Positions 1 to 7,169 of a DNA stretch of 24,398 bases are shown one piece after another. The stretch lies in the NCBI GenBank assembly GCA_900544875.1, contig UQWS01000028.1, positions 1 through 24,398 of the forward strand, given 5' to 3'. Numbering within the stretch: the stretch's first letter is position 1; each line of letters starts with the position of its first letter. The position numbers were made by a program, and so were the translations under genes. The notes under the pieces were generated by a model that saw nothing but the letters and a program-made list of their open reading frames with translations, ran no database searches and was not told where the DNA came from. This DNA comes from an uncultured Collinsella sp. GTDB taxonomy: Bacteria > Actinomycetota > Coriobacteriia > Coriobacteriales > Coriobacteriaceae.

Positions 1-456
1 AAGTTGGGAGCAATCGTAACTGAAATTGATATTTCAACGGAGGCTTATTCAACGATACAGTCTGTTTTTGAAGATGCGGATGTGATATATTTTACCGGCG
101 GAAATTCTTTTTTCCTTATAGACCAGCTCCGTAAAACGGGAACGGATGAGCTGTTGAAGAAAGAATTGGCAAAGGGAAAACTGATGATTGGTGAATCGGC
201 AGGTGCGATTGTATGCGCTCCAAGCATTCAATATATCGAGCAAATGGATGAAAAGCCGGAGGACTACTCACAAGAAGATGATGCAGGGCTTAATTTGATT
301 GATTTCTATGTTCTTCCGCATTTTCTTACAGCACCATTTAAGAAAGTTACCGAGAAAATAATAACTGAGTTTTCGGATTTGAATCTATGCCCAATTAACA
401 ATCGTCAGGGAATTGTAATTGATGGTGAAGGTTCAAAGGTTATTTGCAAAGACTAA
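1..456 (+). CDS. Peptidase E-like (family S51) serine peptidase, 5' end outside window
   Basis: The reading frame is open from base 1 and ends at TAA 454-456, giving about 151 residues; the N-terminal third lies outside the window, so the TTG at base 4 should not be taken as a start. The visible part carries the S51 hallmarks: a YFTGGNSFFLIDQLR segment and the nucleophile motif GESAGAIV, in which the Ser is the catalytic residue of the family. Known S51 members (PepE) cleave Asp-X dipeptides in the cytoplasm or are cyanophycinase-like; this copy resembles the short Firmicutes peptidase E proteins of about 200 residues. Base composition is strikingly AT-rich (roughly 40% GC by eye) against a GC-rich background, and codons favour A/T endings, which suggests acquisition from a low-GC donor. 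It lies next to IS and recombinase remnants, consistent with cargo of a mobile element. The family call is confident; the exact substrate is unknown. Confidence 0.85.
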   Translation, partial: KLGAIVTEIDISTEAYSTIQSVFEDADVIYFTGGNSFFLIDQLRKTGTDELLKKELAKGKLMIGESAGAIVCAPSIQYIEQMDEKPEDYSQEDDAGLNLIDFYVLPHFLTAPFKKVTEKIITEFSDLNLCPINNRQGIVIDGEGSKVICKD

Positions 457-570
457 TTTAAAATTCCAGTTTGCTGCACTCGTTCCTAGCAGGGTTTGGG
501 GCAGGCACGCCCCAACAAGAAGCCGTCCCAAAGGAGCAAGAATGGTGACTGCGGACGATTTCTTGGACCG

Positions 571-801
571 TTACGCGGCCCTTCCCAGCGCGGAGCGGAA
601 CTCGGCCGGCGTGCGGCCACCGAGCGCATCGCTGCGCCTCTCCGTATTGTATCGGCCGATCCAGCCCCCGAGCTCCTCGATGAAGCGGGCGGGGGTCCAG
701 TCCGACCAGTCCCTGCCGTGCCAGAACTCCTTCTTGAGCAGGCCGAAGAAGCCCTCCATCGCCGCGTTGTCCGGGCTGCAGCCCTTGGCGGACTGGATTG
801 G
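571..801 (-). pseudogene. IS3-family transposase (OrfB) C-terminal fragment
   Basis: Reading leftward from about 801 to TAA at 573-571 gives about 76 residues with the C-terminal signature of IS3/IS150-type OrfB transposases: SAKGCSPDNAAMEGFFG, then LKKEFW, a central RFIEELGGWIGRYNTERR, and a final GRTPAEFRSALG. The Glu after the Met is in the position of the third acidic residue of the DDE triad. Upstream, a TAG at 804-802 interrupts the frame and nothing recognisable as the catalytic core or OrfA follows, so at least two thirds of the transposase is missing. The sequence just past the stop, around 546-570 (TGACTGCGGACG... on +), resembles an IS3 terminal inverted repeat, but no matching left end was found. 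This is a dead remnant flanking a recombinase remnant and an AT-rich gene. Confidence 0.8.
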
Positions 802-899
802 CTACACTGATGTGGACAGTTCCGGGAGGGGCGCAAGAGACGGGAGGGCCGTGTACGCGTTCCTGCGCGAGGGCCGCGGGGAGGGGCTGCCTGGGTACG

Positions 900-1045
900 G
901 CGGCTGTCAACTCGGTCTACGTCTTTGATGACCGGGTCGTACTCAATATCAAATTCACGGATGATGCAAAACGGTCACCCGTGAGGAAGTGTTGGGCTCG
1001 AGTGCTGTGGACAATGTTCCAACATGCTGGGATCGAACTCGCTAG
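900..1045 (+). pseudogene. Large serine recombinase, C-terminal remnant with a frameshift
   Basis: In one frame 906-968 reads VNSVYVFDDRVVLNIKFTDD and then Ala-Lys, the C-terminal beta-rich segment typical of large serine site-specific recombinases of Clostridia and Coriobacteria mobile elements. Around the AAAA run at 968-971 the frame shifts by one base, after which 968-1045 reads KTVTREEVLGSSAVDNVPT and ends at TAG 1043-1045. The joined halves follow the family pattern (VYVYDD, then a DGTKTV-like strand, then EEV/EEI and a Gly-Ser tail). No recombinase sequence is visible upstream of about 900, where the IS fragment region begins, so the catalytic domain is lost. The last 71 bases overlap, on the opposite strand, the 3' end of the DUF523 gene, which suggests the element integrated there. 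The family assignment rests on pattern recognition of about 45 residues. Confidence 0.65.
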
Positions 1046-1466
1046 CCGGAATCACGCGGTACCCGTGACGCAGCAGCAGGTCGACGAAAACACCGTTGCC
1101 CGCGGTGAGCGTACCGCTAAAGGTGCCGTCGTAGATGTGACCCGCACCGCACGAGGGGCTGCGGTCCTGAAGGATGCACGCGGCTATCTCTTCCGGTCCG
1201 CCCGCCTGCTCACACATATCGAGCGCACGTTGGGCACCCAGGCGAAACTCGCGATTAACCGAGATGCCCTCGCAGGTACGAACCTCGCCGTTAACAATCT
1301 CGGACGGCTTGCGCGGGGTGGGCAGACCGCCAAAAACCTCAGGACACACCAAGAGGACCTCGGTCCCCGTACGCTCGCAGGCCTCGACCAACTCGCGATG
1401 ATAGTTGTCGAGCCCGTTATACTTGCAGCTCTCGCCCATCAAGCAGGCGCTCACCACAATCTTCAT
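975..1466 (-). CDS. DUF523 family protein (TudS-like)
   Basis: This is a 163-residue protein starting MKIVVSACLMGESCKYNG. The ATG at 1466 is preferred because a GAGAGG element sits about 7 bases upstream; an in-frame ATG at 1472 is too close to it. Family motifs are present: Cys8 and Cys14 in ACLMGESCKYNG, Cys41 in CPE, and Cys106 in RSPSCG. DUF523 proteins are generally 140-160 residues, and characterised relatives (TudS, 2-thiouracil desulfurase) bind an Fe-S cluster through conserved cysteines; whether this protein is a desulfurase is inference. Homology appears to fade after about residue 141 (RVIPASEF). The last 23 codons overlap the + strand recombinase remnant, so the C-terminus (ending TLPHG) was probably supplied or altered by mobile-element insertion. 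It lies downstream of ftsH, separated from it by a hairpin. Confidence 0.88.
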   Translation of the reverse strand: MKIVVSACLMGESCKYNGLDNYHRELVEACERTGTEVLLVCPEVFGGLPTPRKPSEIVNGEVRTCEGISVNREFRLGAQRALDMCEQAGGPEEIAACILQDRSPSCGAGHIYDGTFSGTLTAGNGVFVDLLLRHGYRVIPASEFDPSMLEHCPQHSSPTLPHG

Positions 1467-1484
1467 TTCCATCCCTCTCAAGCA

Positions 1485-1523
1485 AATCGCCCCATTTGAG
1501 ATGGACACTCAAATGGGGCGATT
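1485..1523 (-). terminator. 16-bp inverted repeat after ftsH, probable intrinsic terminator
   Basis: Bases 1485-1500 and 1508-1523 form a perfect 16-bp stem (core CGCCCCATTTGAG with CTCAAATGGGGCG) around a 7-base loop. It starts 19 bases past the ftsH stop and precedes the DUF523 start. The leftward transcript has only a short ATTT tail, so termination may be incomplete and DUF523 may be partly co-transcribed. Confidence 0.65.
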
Positions 1524-1541
1524 GACACTGCGCAACTAGAA

Positions 1542-3449
1542 TTACTGCTGCTTCGGCATCAGCGGATTCTCGCGCGTGAGGAGATTCATGAACTCCTCGC
1601 CCGTGATCGTCTCCTTCTTGTACAGATAACGAGCAAGCTCGTGGAGCTTAAACTTGTTCTCCTTGAGGATCTGCAGAGCGCGATCATGCGCATCCTCGAT
1701 CAGCTTGGCGACAATAGCGTCCACGCGCTCGGCCGTGCCGGGGGCGCAGGTGAGCGACGTGTCCTGGTTGAGGTACGCATTCTGAACGGTACCGAGCGCC
1801 ATCATGCCAAACTCATCGGACATACCAAAGCGCGTCACCATGTTGCGGGCGAGCTTGGTGGCCTGTTCGATATCGTTGGCGGCACCGGTCGTCATCTCGC
1901 CAAAGATGAGTTCCTCGGCCGCACGGCCGCCGCAGTAGACGGCGAGCTTGTCCAAGACCTCCTGGCGCGTCGTCAAGAAGCGCTCGTCCTCCTCGACCTG
2001 CATGGTGTAGCCCAGAGCACCGCTCGTGCGCGGCACGATGGTGATCTTCGTGACCGGCGCAGAGCCCTTCTGGCGAGCGGCAACGATGGCATGGCCGATC
2101 TCGTGGTAGGAAACGACCTGCTTCTCGTGGTCGGAAAGCACCGTGGACTTACGCTGTTGGCCGGCAATGACGACCTCCACCGACTCCTCGAAGTCGTCCT
2201 GGGTTGCACGCTTGCGACCCTCGCGAACGGCGCGCAGAGCGCCCTCGTTGATAATATTGGCCAGGTCGGCGCCCGAGGCACCGGGCGTGGCGCGGGCAAT
2301 CGCGGTCAGATCGATCGGCGGCTCGGTCTTCACACTCTTGGCGTGGAGCTCGAGGATGTTCTTACGGCCGGTCAGATCGGGCAACTCGACGGGGATGCGG
2401 CGGTCAAAACGACCGGGGCGCAGCAGAGCGGGATCGAGGCTGTCGGGACGGTTGGTAGCAGCGAGAACGACAATACCCTTGTGGTTATCGAAGCCGTCCA
2501 TCTCGGTCAGCAGCTGGTTGAGCGTCTGCTCGCGCTCGTCGTTGCCACTAAAGCCGCCGCCATCGCGCTTCTTGCCGATGGTATCGATCTCATCGATAAA
2601 GACGATGCACGGGGCCTTTTCCTTGGCCTGCTTAAACAGATCGCGAACCTTAGCGGCGCCGCGGCCGACGAACATCTCAACAAACTCAGAACCAGAAATA
2701 CTAAAGAACGGCACGCCCGCTTCGCCGGCCACAGCCTTGGCAAGCAGGGTTTTACCGGTACCCGGAGGGCCGACAAGAAGAGCACCGCGCGGCAGCTTGG
2801 CGCCGATTTCCTCGTAGCGCTGCGGCTTCTCCAGAAAGTCGACGACCTCCTTGAGAGACTCCTTGGCCTCTTCCTGGCCGGCGACGTCCTTAAAGGTTAC
2901 GCCCACGTCCTTGGAGGCGATCACGCGCGCGCCGGACTTACCCAGTCCGCCGCCGCCAAAACCGCCGCCGCCAAAGTTCATCGACGGACCGTCATCGCCC
3001 ATGGCCTTCTTCATGCGGCGGTTGAGCCACCAGCCGATCAGGAAGAAAATCGCCATGGGAAGAATAAGGGTGAGCAGGTAGTAGGTCATCAGACCCGAGT
3101 TCTTATCGGGAACGACCGACTCCAGCGAAGCACCGGACTCAAGCACGCGATCGGTAAAGCCCGCATCGTTCGGCACACCGGTCGTCTTATAAGCGATGTT
3201 CTCGTCCTCGCCCTTCTTGGTGTAATAAATCGTGTAATCGTCCGTGTTGTACTCGACCTTGTCGACACTCTTCTTATCGAGCGCTTTGACAAACGTCGAG
3301 TAATCGGTCTTCGTAATCTGCTGCGTGTGACCGATGTTGGGGAACAGAACGGTCGAGAGCACGAGGTAGACGACGAAGGCGATGAGCACGTAGAGGATCA
3401 TATTCCGTCTACGTTTGTTGTCATCCATCTCCATCTGCTTGAACTCCAT
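1542..3449 (-). CDS. ftsH: ATP-dependent zinc metalloprotease FtsH
   Basis: Membrane-anchored AAA+ protease that degrades misfolded membrane proteins and short-lived regulators. Of 635 residues, the order is: short basic N-terminus, transmembrane segment about 17-36, extracytoplasmic domain 37-120, second transmembrane segment about 122-142, glycine-rich linker 159-170, AAA+ module with Walker A GPPGTGKT (227-234), Walker B IVFIDE (282-287) and the second region of homology ending RPGRFDR (344-350), then the protease domain with HEIGH (449-453) and a downstream Asp526 as likely third zinc ligand. The length is normal. The start is uncertain: ATG 3449 has no good ribosome site, whereas ATG 3434, five codons in, has GGAG about 9 bases upstream. 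It is divergent from the adenosyltransferase gene across 77 bases. All catalytic motifs are intact. Confidence 0.97.
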   Translation of the reverse strand: MEFKQMEMDDNKRRRNMILYVLIAFVVYLVLSTVLFPNIGHTQQITKTDYSTFVKALDKKSVDKVEYNTDDYTIYYTKKGEDENIAYKTTGVPNDAGFTDRVLESGASLESVVPDKNSGLMTYYLLTLILPMAIFFLIGWWLNRRMKKAMGDDGPSMNFGGGGFGGGGLGKSGARVIASKDVGVTFKDVAGQEEAKESLKEVVDFLEKPQRYEEIGAKLPRGALLVGPPGTGKTLLAKAVAGEAGVPFFSISGSEFVEMFVGRGAAKVRDLFKQAKEKAPCIVFIDEIDTIGKKRDGGGFSGNDEREQTLNQLLTEMDGFDNHKGIVVLAATNRPDSLDPALLRPGRFDRRIPVELPDLTGRKNILELHAKSVKTEPPIDLTAIARATPGASGADLANIINEGALRAVREGRKRATQDDFEESVEVVIAGQQRKSTVLSDHEKQVVSYHEIGHAIVAARQKGSAPVTKITIVPRTSGALGYTMQVEEDERFLTTRQEVLDKLAVYCGGRAAEELIFGEMTTGAANDIEQATKLARNMVTRFGMSDEFGMMALGTVQNAYLNQDTSLTCAPGTAERVDAIVAKLIEDAHDRALQILKENKFKLHELARYLYKKETITGEEFMNLLTRENPLMPKQQ

Positions 3450-3526
3450 CTACTGGGGTTGATAATGTTTTCTAGAATACCCAACCCGGACGGCGATAAA
3501 CCGACGCCAGGCACGAAAGGACAGAG
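3450..3526. promoter_or_regulatory. Divergent intergenic region between ftsH and the adenosyltransferase gene
   Basis: This 77-base gap must hold both promoters. An AT-rich patch at 3456-3480 contains overlapping -10-like hexamers on opposite strands: TAGAAT (+, 3473-3478) and TATTCT (-, 3474-3479). No convincing -35 boxes were found at standard spacing, so the exact promoters are unresolved. The + gene has an AAAGGA ribosome site near 3517-3522. Confidence 0.35.
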
Positions 3527-4012
3527 ATGGCATCACTGGAAGTCGGCAAGGTTCAAATCTATACGGGCGACGGCAAGGGCAAAACCACGGCTGCGCTGGG
3601 ATTGGCGATGCGCGCCACAGGTTATGGGCTCGACGTACTCATGCTGCAGTTTGCCAAGAAGCTGCACTGCGCCGAGCATGATGCGGCACCACGCCTAGGG
3701 CTACGAATTGTACAGGCCGACCGCGACACGCCCGAGGCTTGCGCCGCACAGATCATGGAGCTCGCACGCGAGCAGATCTCACAGGTCGACGTTCTGATTT
3801 TGGACGAACTCGGCGAGGCCATGCGCCGCGGCTTCGTAACGCGCGAGGATGTCGAGGAACTGATTGTGATGAAACCCGACACCACAGAGCTCATACTGAC
3901 CGGCCGCGGCCTGCTGCCCCTCGCGGACCTCGCCGACCTGGTCACCGAAATGAGCCCCGTCAAACACTACTTCGACGAAGGCCTCCTAGCCCGCCAAGGC
4001 ATCGAATACTAA
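3527..4012 (+). CDS. Cob(I)alamin / corrinoid adenosyltransferase (CobA/CobO/BtuR family)
   Basis: This 161-residue cytoplasmic enzyme is predicted to transfer the adenosyl group of ATP to the cobalt of a corrinoid, giving the adenosylcobalamin form. Evidence: an N-terminal P-loop GDGKGKTTAALG (14-25) of the reversed CobA type, the strand VLMLQFAK, an acidic loop VLILDELGEAMRRG, the ELILTGRG segment and the family-typical C-terminus ending QGIEY. It is shorter than typical CobA/CobO (about 175-200 residues): the N-terminal extension and the segment that normally carries a G-G-F-T-W-like motif are reduced, so corrinoid binding may differ. An AAAGGA ribosome site lies at good distance from ATG 3527. 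It stands alone, without other cobalamin genes in the window, suggesting a salvage role. No gene symbol is assigned because cobA, cobO and btuR are used inconsistently. Confidence 0.85.
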   Translation: MASLEVGKVQIYTGDGKGKTTAALGLAMRATGYGLDVLMLQFAKKLHCAEHDAAPRLGLRIVQADRDTPEACAAQIMELAREQISQVDVLILDELGEAMRRGFVTREDVEELIVMKPDTTELILTGRGLLPLADLADLVTEMSPVKHYFDEGLLARQGIEY

Positions 4013-4051
4013 TTGATTCGTTTCCCCCATCCCCCACAGGCTATAACAATA

Positions 4052-4118
4052 AGTTGCGGTGGAATAGTTCCTGCTTTGACGCCTCTAAGCACAAATCAAG
4101 AACTATTTCACCGCAACT
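4052..4118. repeat. Long imperfect inverted repeat between convergent genes
   Basis: Bases 4052-4070 (AGTTGCGGTGGAATAGTTC) and 4100-4118 are complementary over 19 positions with one mismatch, which becomes a G-U pair in one RNA orientation. The 29-base loop contains a smaller 5-bp stem (TGCTT 4072-4076 with AAGCA 4087-4091), and CTAAGCAC occurs at both 4085-4092 and 4117-4124. No U-tract flanks it. It may act as a bidirectional terminator for the converging adenosyltransferase and MATE genes, or be a dispersed palindromic element. Confidence 0.6.
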
Positions 4119-4142
4119 AAGCACGGGTACCCGATGGATGTG

Positions 4143-5492
4143 TTAGGCGGTGGCGCGGCCTAGCCAGTTGCCGCTGTGGTGGTAGATGGTGAACATCGTG
4201 GCCGTAATGAGCCACGTTACGGGGTAGACCAGCAGTAGATGCTCGAGCGACGGATCGAAGGGCATAATCGCAAACACCCAGATCACCCTCAAGACAACGG
4301 TGCCAAAGATGGTGAGCATCATAGGCTGCAGACTCACGCCGGCGCCGCGAATGGAGCCCGACGCGTTCTCGATAATCGAGAAAATCGCATAGAACGGCGC
4401 GATAAAACGAAGAATCGTCGTGGTGTACGCCGAAATCAAAGCATCGTCGACAAACAGACGCGACAACGGACCCGAGAACACCAGTAGCACGGCAGACAGG
4501 CCACCAATGAGCATAAACGACAGCACGAGCGACGTATGGTAGCCCTTGCGCATGCGCTTGTAGTTGCGCGCGCCAAAGTTCTGTGCCGAGAACGTGGTGA
4601 TCGACACGCCAAGCGCCTCGGTAACCATCCAGACAATGCCATCTAAGCGGCCCGAAAGACCCCACGCCGTGGTGACATCGGCGCCAAACGAGTTGACCGA
4701 CACCTGAATCAGAACGTTGGAAATCGAATATGCAGCAGACTGAAAGCCAAGCGGCAGACCACACGAGATCATACTCTTGCAAATACCGCGATCGATGCCG
4801 AGCTTAGACAGCGAAAGACGCCATGCACCCGGAGCGTGCATCATGCGCAACACGATCATCGTTGCATTGGAGCAAATGGTCAGCGCCACCGCGATGCCGC
4901 AGCCCAACGCCTCCATATGCAACACAGCGACAAAGATGATATCCAGCACCACGTTAACCAGGCAGCCAGAGGCAATGATCACGGCGGGCCCGCGCGTATC
5001 GCCCACGGCACGCAGCAGTGCGGTTCCCATATTAAGCAGCAGTGCCGCAACCATCGCGGCAAAATAACAGCGAGCATAGGCCACGCCCTCGGCCAATAGT
5101 TCATGCGGCGTGTTCATAAGCACCAGCATGGGCTCAACGAACACTATGCCAAGAATCGAGAAAACGATACCGCCCACCAGCGCGAGCGTCATGGCCGTAT
5201 GGACCGAACGGCTCAGTCGCTCATCATCGTGCTGGCCAAAATACTGACCGGTAATGACCGCGCAGCCGGCACCAACGCCAACGCAAAAGCCAATGCAGAG
5301 TTCGGTGAGGACCATCGTGGCCTGAATGCCGCCCAGCGCAAGCTTGCCGCCAAACTGACCGACGATATAGGTACCGATAAGCGTGTATGCCTGCTGAAAA
5401 AACGAACTAAAAAAGATGGGAACGCACAGCGACAGTAATTGCTGCCAAATGACACCTTGCGTTACATCGATAGCCGTAGATTTCTTAGCCAC
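4143..5492 (-). CDS. MATE-family multidrug/metabolite exporter
   Basis: This 449-residue integral membrane protein has about 12 hydrophobic segments arranged in two similar halves, as expected for MATE antiporters (usually 440-480 residues) that export drugs or metabolites using Na+ or H+ gradients. Supporting features are the N-terminal VTQGVIWQQLLSLCVPIFFS opening, FQQAYTLIGTYIVGQFGG after the first helix, and the second-half repeat SAAYSISNVLIQVSVNSFG. The chosen start is GTG 5492 (MAKKSTAIDV), which has a GGGAGG element 4 bases upstream; a more upstream TTG at 5525 has no ribosome site. The gene converges with the adenosyltransferase gene. Substrate cannot be told from sequence. It resembles the DinF/NorM-type subgroup common in gut Actinobacteria and Firmicutes. 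Confidence 0.9.
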   Translation of the reverse strand: MAKKSTAIDVTQGVIWQQLLSLCVPIFFSSFFQQAYTLIGTYIVGQFGGKLALGGIQATMVLTELCIGFCVGVGAGCAVITGQYFGQHDDERLSRSVHTAMTLALVGGIVFSILGIVFVEPMLVLMNTPHELLAEGVAYARCYFAAMVAALLLNMGTALLRAVGDTRGPAVIIASGCLVNVVLDIIFVAVLHMEALGCGIAVALTICSNATMIVLRMMHAPGAWRLSLSKLGIDRGICKSMISCGLPLGFQSAAYSISNVLIQVSVNSFGADVTTAWGLSGRLDGIVWMVTEALGVSITTFSAQNFGARNYKRMRKGYHTSLVLSFMLIGGLSAVLLVFSGPLSRLFVDDALISAYTTTILRFIAPFYAIFSIIENASGSIRGAGVSLQPMMLTIFGTVVLRVIWVFAIMPFDPSLEHLLLVYPVTWLITATMFTIYHHSGNWLGRATA

Positions 5493-5617
5493 ACGCCCTC
5501 CCCACACGCATACGTCAAACAACAAAACAGCAATTTAAAACCAAAGCCAAAACCAGCTTAGCACCGACTGGCGGCGACCGAAACACCCCGAATCAGAGCC
5601 CGGTGCGAAATATCTGC

Positions 5618-6532
5618 CTAGTGATACAAACCCGGCTGGTAGTGATACTCATTGCTCACGTGCGGGCACAGCTGCCAAAAGGCGACGGCGCTCGCCGCGG
5701 CCACGTTGAGCGAATCGACCCCGTGCGCCATCGGAATGCGCACGGCGCGGTCACAGCCCTCAATGGTCTTGGCTCCCAGGCCGGCACCCTCGGTACCCAT
5801 AAAAATCGCCAAGCGATCAATCTTCTGCAGCACAGGATCATCAAGCGAAACGGAGTCATCCGTCAACGCCATGGCGGCACAGGAAAACCCGGCATTGTGC
5901 AGCGCAGCCAGGCCATCATGCGGCCATACGCGCGCCTCGCTGCCAATACGCGTCCACGGCACCTGAAACACGGTGCCCATGCTCACGCGAGCCGAGCGAC
6001 GATACAGCGGATCGCAGCACGTAGGGCTCACCAGAATGCCGTCGACATTGAGCGCGGCGGCCGAGCGGAAAATCGCGCCCACGTTCGTGTGATCGACAAT
6101 ACCCTCAAGCACGCACACGCGCACCGGACGATCCCCCGCCGCCTCGACGACGCCGCCCAAGAACTCATCAACCGGAATCTGACGCGGGCGACGGAACGCC
6201 GCGAGCGCACCACGCGTCACGTTAAAGCCCGTCAACTGCTCCATGAGCTCCATGGAGGCCACGAACACAGGAACAGGACCCGCGCCCTCGCGCACAACCA
6301 GGCGCTCAAACAGCGGCATCATCTGATCGAGCCAGCGTTCGCCCAACAGAAAGCTCACCGGCTCGTATCCGGCGCGCACGGCACGCTCGATGACCTTGGC
6401 GCTCTCCGCAATAAAGATGCCCTTTTGCGGCTCCAGCACGCAGCGAAGCTCACGCTCGGTCAGTCGCACATAGGCATCGAGCCGCTCGTCATCGAGCGAA
6501 TCAATTCGCAGAACCTCAACGGCATCAGTCAT
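5618..6532 (-). CDS. TrmH/SpoU-type (SPOUT) RNA 2'-O-methyltransferase
   Basis: A 304-residue protein with an N-terminal substrate-binding region (about 1-115) and a C-terminal SPOUT knot domain. All three SpoU motifs are visible: motif 1 NVGAIFR (150-156) with catalytic-type Arg, motif 2 FMGTEGAGL (244-252), and motif 3 IPMAHGVDSLNVAAASAVAF (267-286). Family members methylate the 2'-OH of ribose in tRNA or 23S rRNA using S-adenosylmethionine, acting as knotted dimers; the exact RNA target is not predictable here. The start at ATG 6532 (MTDAVEVLRI) fits the family better than an ATG at 6565, but neither has a strong ribosome site. It follows the thyA-folA pair on the same strand, separated from it by a hairpin. 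Confidence 0.88.
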   Translation of the reverse strand: MTDAVEVLRIDSLDDERLDAYVRLTERELRCVLEPQKGIFIAESAKVIERAVRAGYEPVSFLLGERWLDQMMPLFERLVVREGAGPVPVFVASMELMEQLTGFNVTRGALAAFRRPRQIPVDEFLGGVVEAAGDRPVRVCVLEGIVDHTNVGAIFRSAAALNVDGILVSPTCCDPLYRRSARVSMGTVFQVPWTRIGSEARVWPHDGLAALHNAGFSCAAMALTDDSVSLDDPVLQKIDRLAIFMGTEGAGLGAKTIEGCDRAVRIPMAHGVDSLNVAAASAVAFWQLCPHVSNEYHYQPGLYH

Positions 6533-6578
6533 AGCAGCCAGCCCGCACCCTTCTTTACAGCACATCTATACCAAACGA

Positions 6579-6597
6579 GGCGACGCTAAGCGCCGCC
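6579..6597 (-). terminator. Short GC-rich hairpin after folA
   Basis: Bases 6579-6586 (GGCGACGC) and 6590-6597 (GCGCCGCC) pair over 8 positions, with one G-U pair in the leftward transcript and a 3-base loop. A modest T-containing stretch follows leftward. It lies 45 bases past the folA stop, so it probably ends the thyA-folA transcript. Confidence 0.45.
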
Positions 6598-6641
6598 CCA
6601 TGCATTCAATCAACCCGATGATACCGTTCACGCCAGACGAT

Positions 6642-7160
6642 TTACGCCTCAACGCGATGATACGTCACGAACTCATAATCGACGCCCTCGTCACCCTCAC
6701 CGGCGGCAATCGTCGCGACCTCGCTACGCTGCGCAATCTCCCACGCGGGATCGGCGTCCAAGTCGGGAAAGTACGTGTCCACGGGATGGACGCAGTGGTT
6801 ATGAGTGACCTCGGCCTCCACGCAGTACGGCAAAAACTGCCGATAGACATCGCCGCCACCGATCACCCAGGCAACGGGCTCATCGGCAACCGCAGCGAGC
6901 GCTTCGTCAACGCTATGCACCACGTCGACGCCCTCGCGGGTAAAGCCTATATCGCGCGTAAGCACGATATTGCGGCGGTTCTTGAGCGGACGCCCGCCGG
7001 GAAAACTCAGCAGCGTCTTGCGTCCCATGATAACCGGGCAGCCCTTGGTGCAGGCCACAAAATGGCGCATATCGGCGCGATTGGACACCACCATATCGCC
7101 CTCGCAGCCAATACCCCAGTCGTCACACACGGCGACGATGGCAGAAAGCTTACACGTCAT
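6642..7160 (-). CDS. folA: Dihydrofolate reductase
   Basis: A 172-residue enzyme that reduces dihydrofolate to tetrahydrofolate with NADPH, regenerating the cofactor oxidised by thymidylate synthase. Motifs: N-terminal SAIVAVCDDWGIG (6-18), acidic active-site residue Asp30 in SNRADMRHF, the NADPH-binding VIMGRKT (43-49), the RPLKNRRNIVLTR segment (57-69) and WVIGGGDVY further on. The start is ATG 7160 (MTCKLSAIV), with an AGGTG element overlapping the thyA stop about 6 bases upstream; a GTG at 7169 lies too close to it. The gene begins 9 bases after the thyA stop, so the two are co-transcribed and probably coupled. Confidence 0.95.
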   Translation of the reverse strand: MTCKLSAIVAVCDDWGIGCEGDMVVSNRADMRHFVACTKGCPVIMGRKTLLSFPGGRPLKNRRNIVLTRDIGFTREGVDVVHSVDEALAAVADEPVAWVIGGGDVYRQFLPYCVEAEVTHNHCVHPVDTYFPDLDADPAWEIAQRSEVATIAAGEGDEGVDYEFVTYHRVEA

Positions 7161-7169
7161 GCGCGTCAC

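Noticed and set aside
458..910. A 150-codon - strand frame across the IS region
   Set aside because: Another frame carries the transposase motifs; this one has only Pro/Arg-rich sequence.
1641..3698. Long + strand open frame opposite ftsH
   Set aside because: Antisense shadow of ftsH with low-complexity translation; ftsH has all catalytic motifs.
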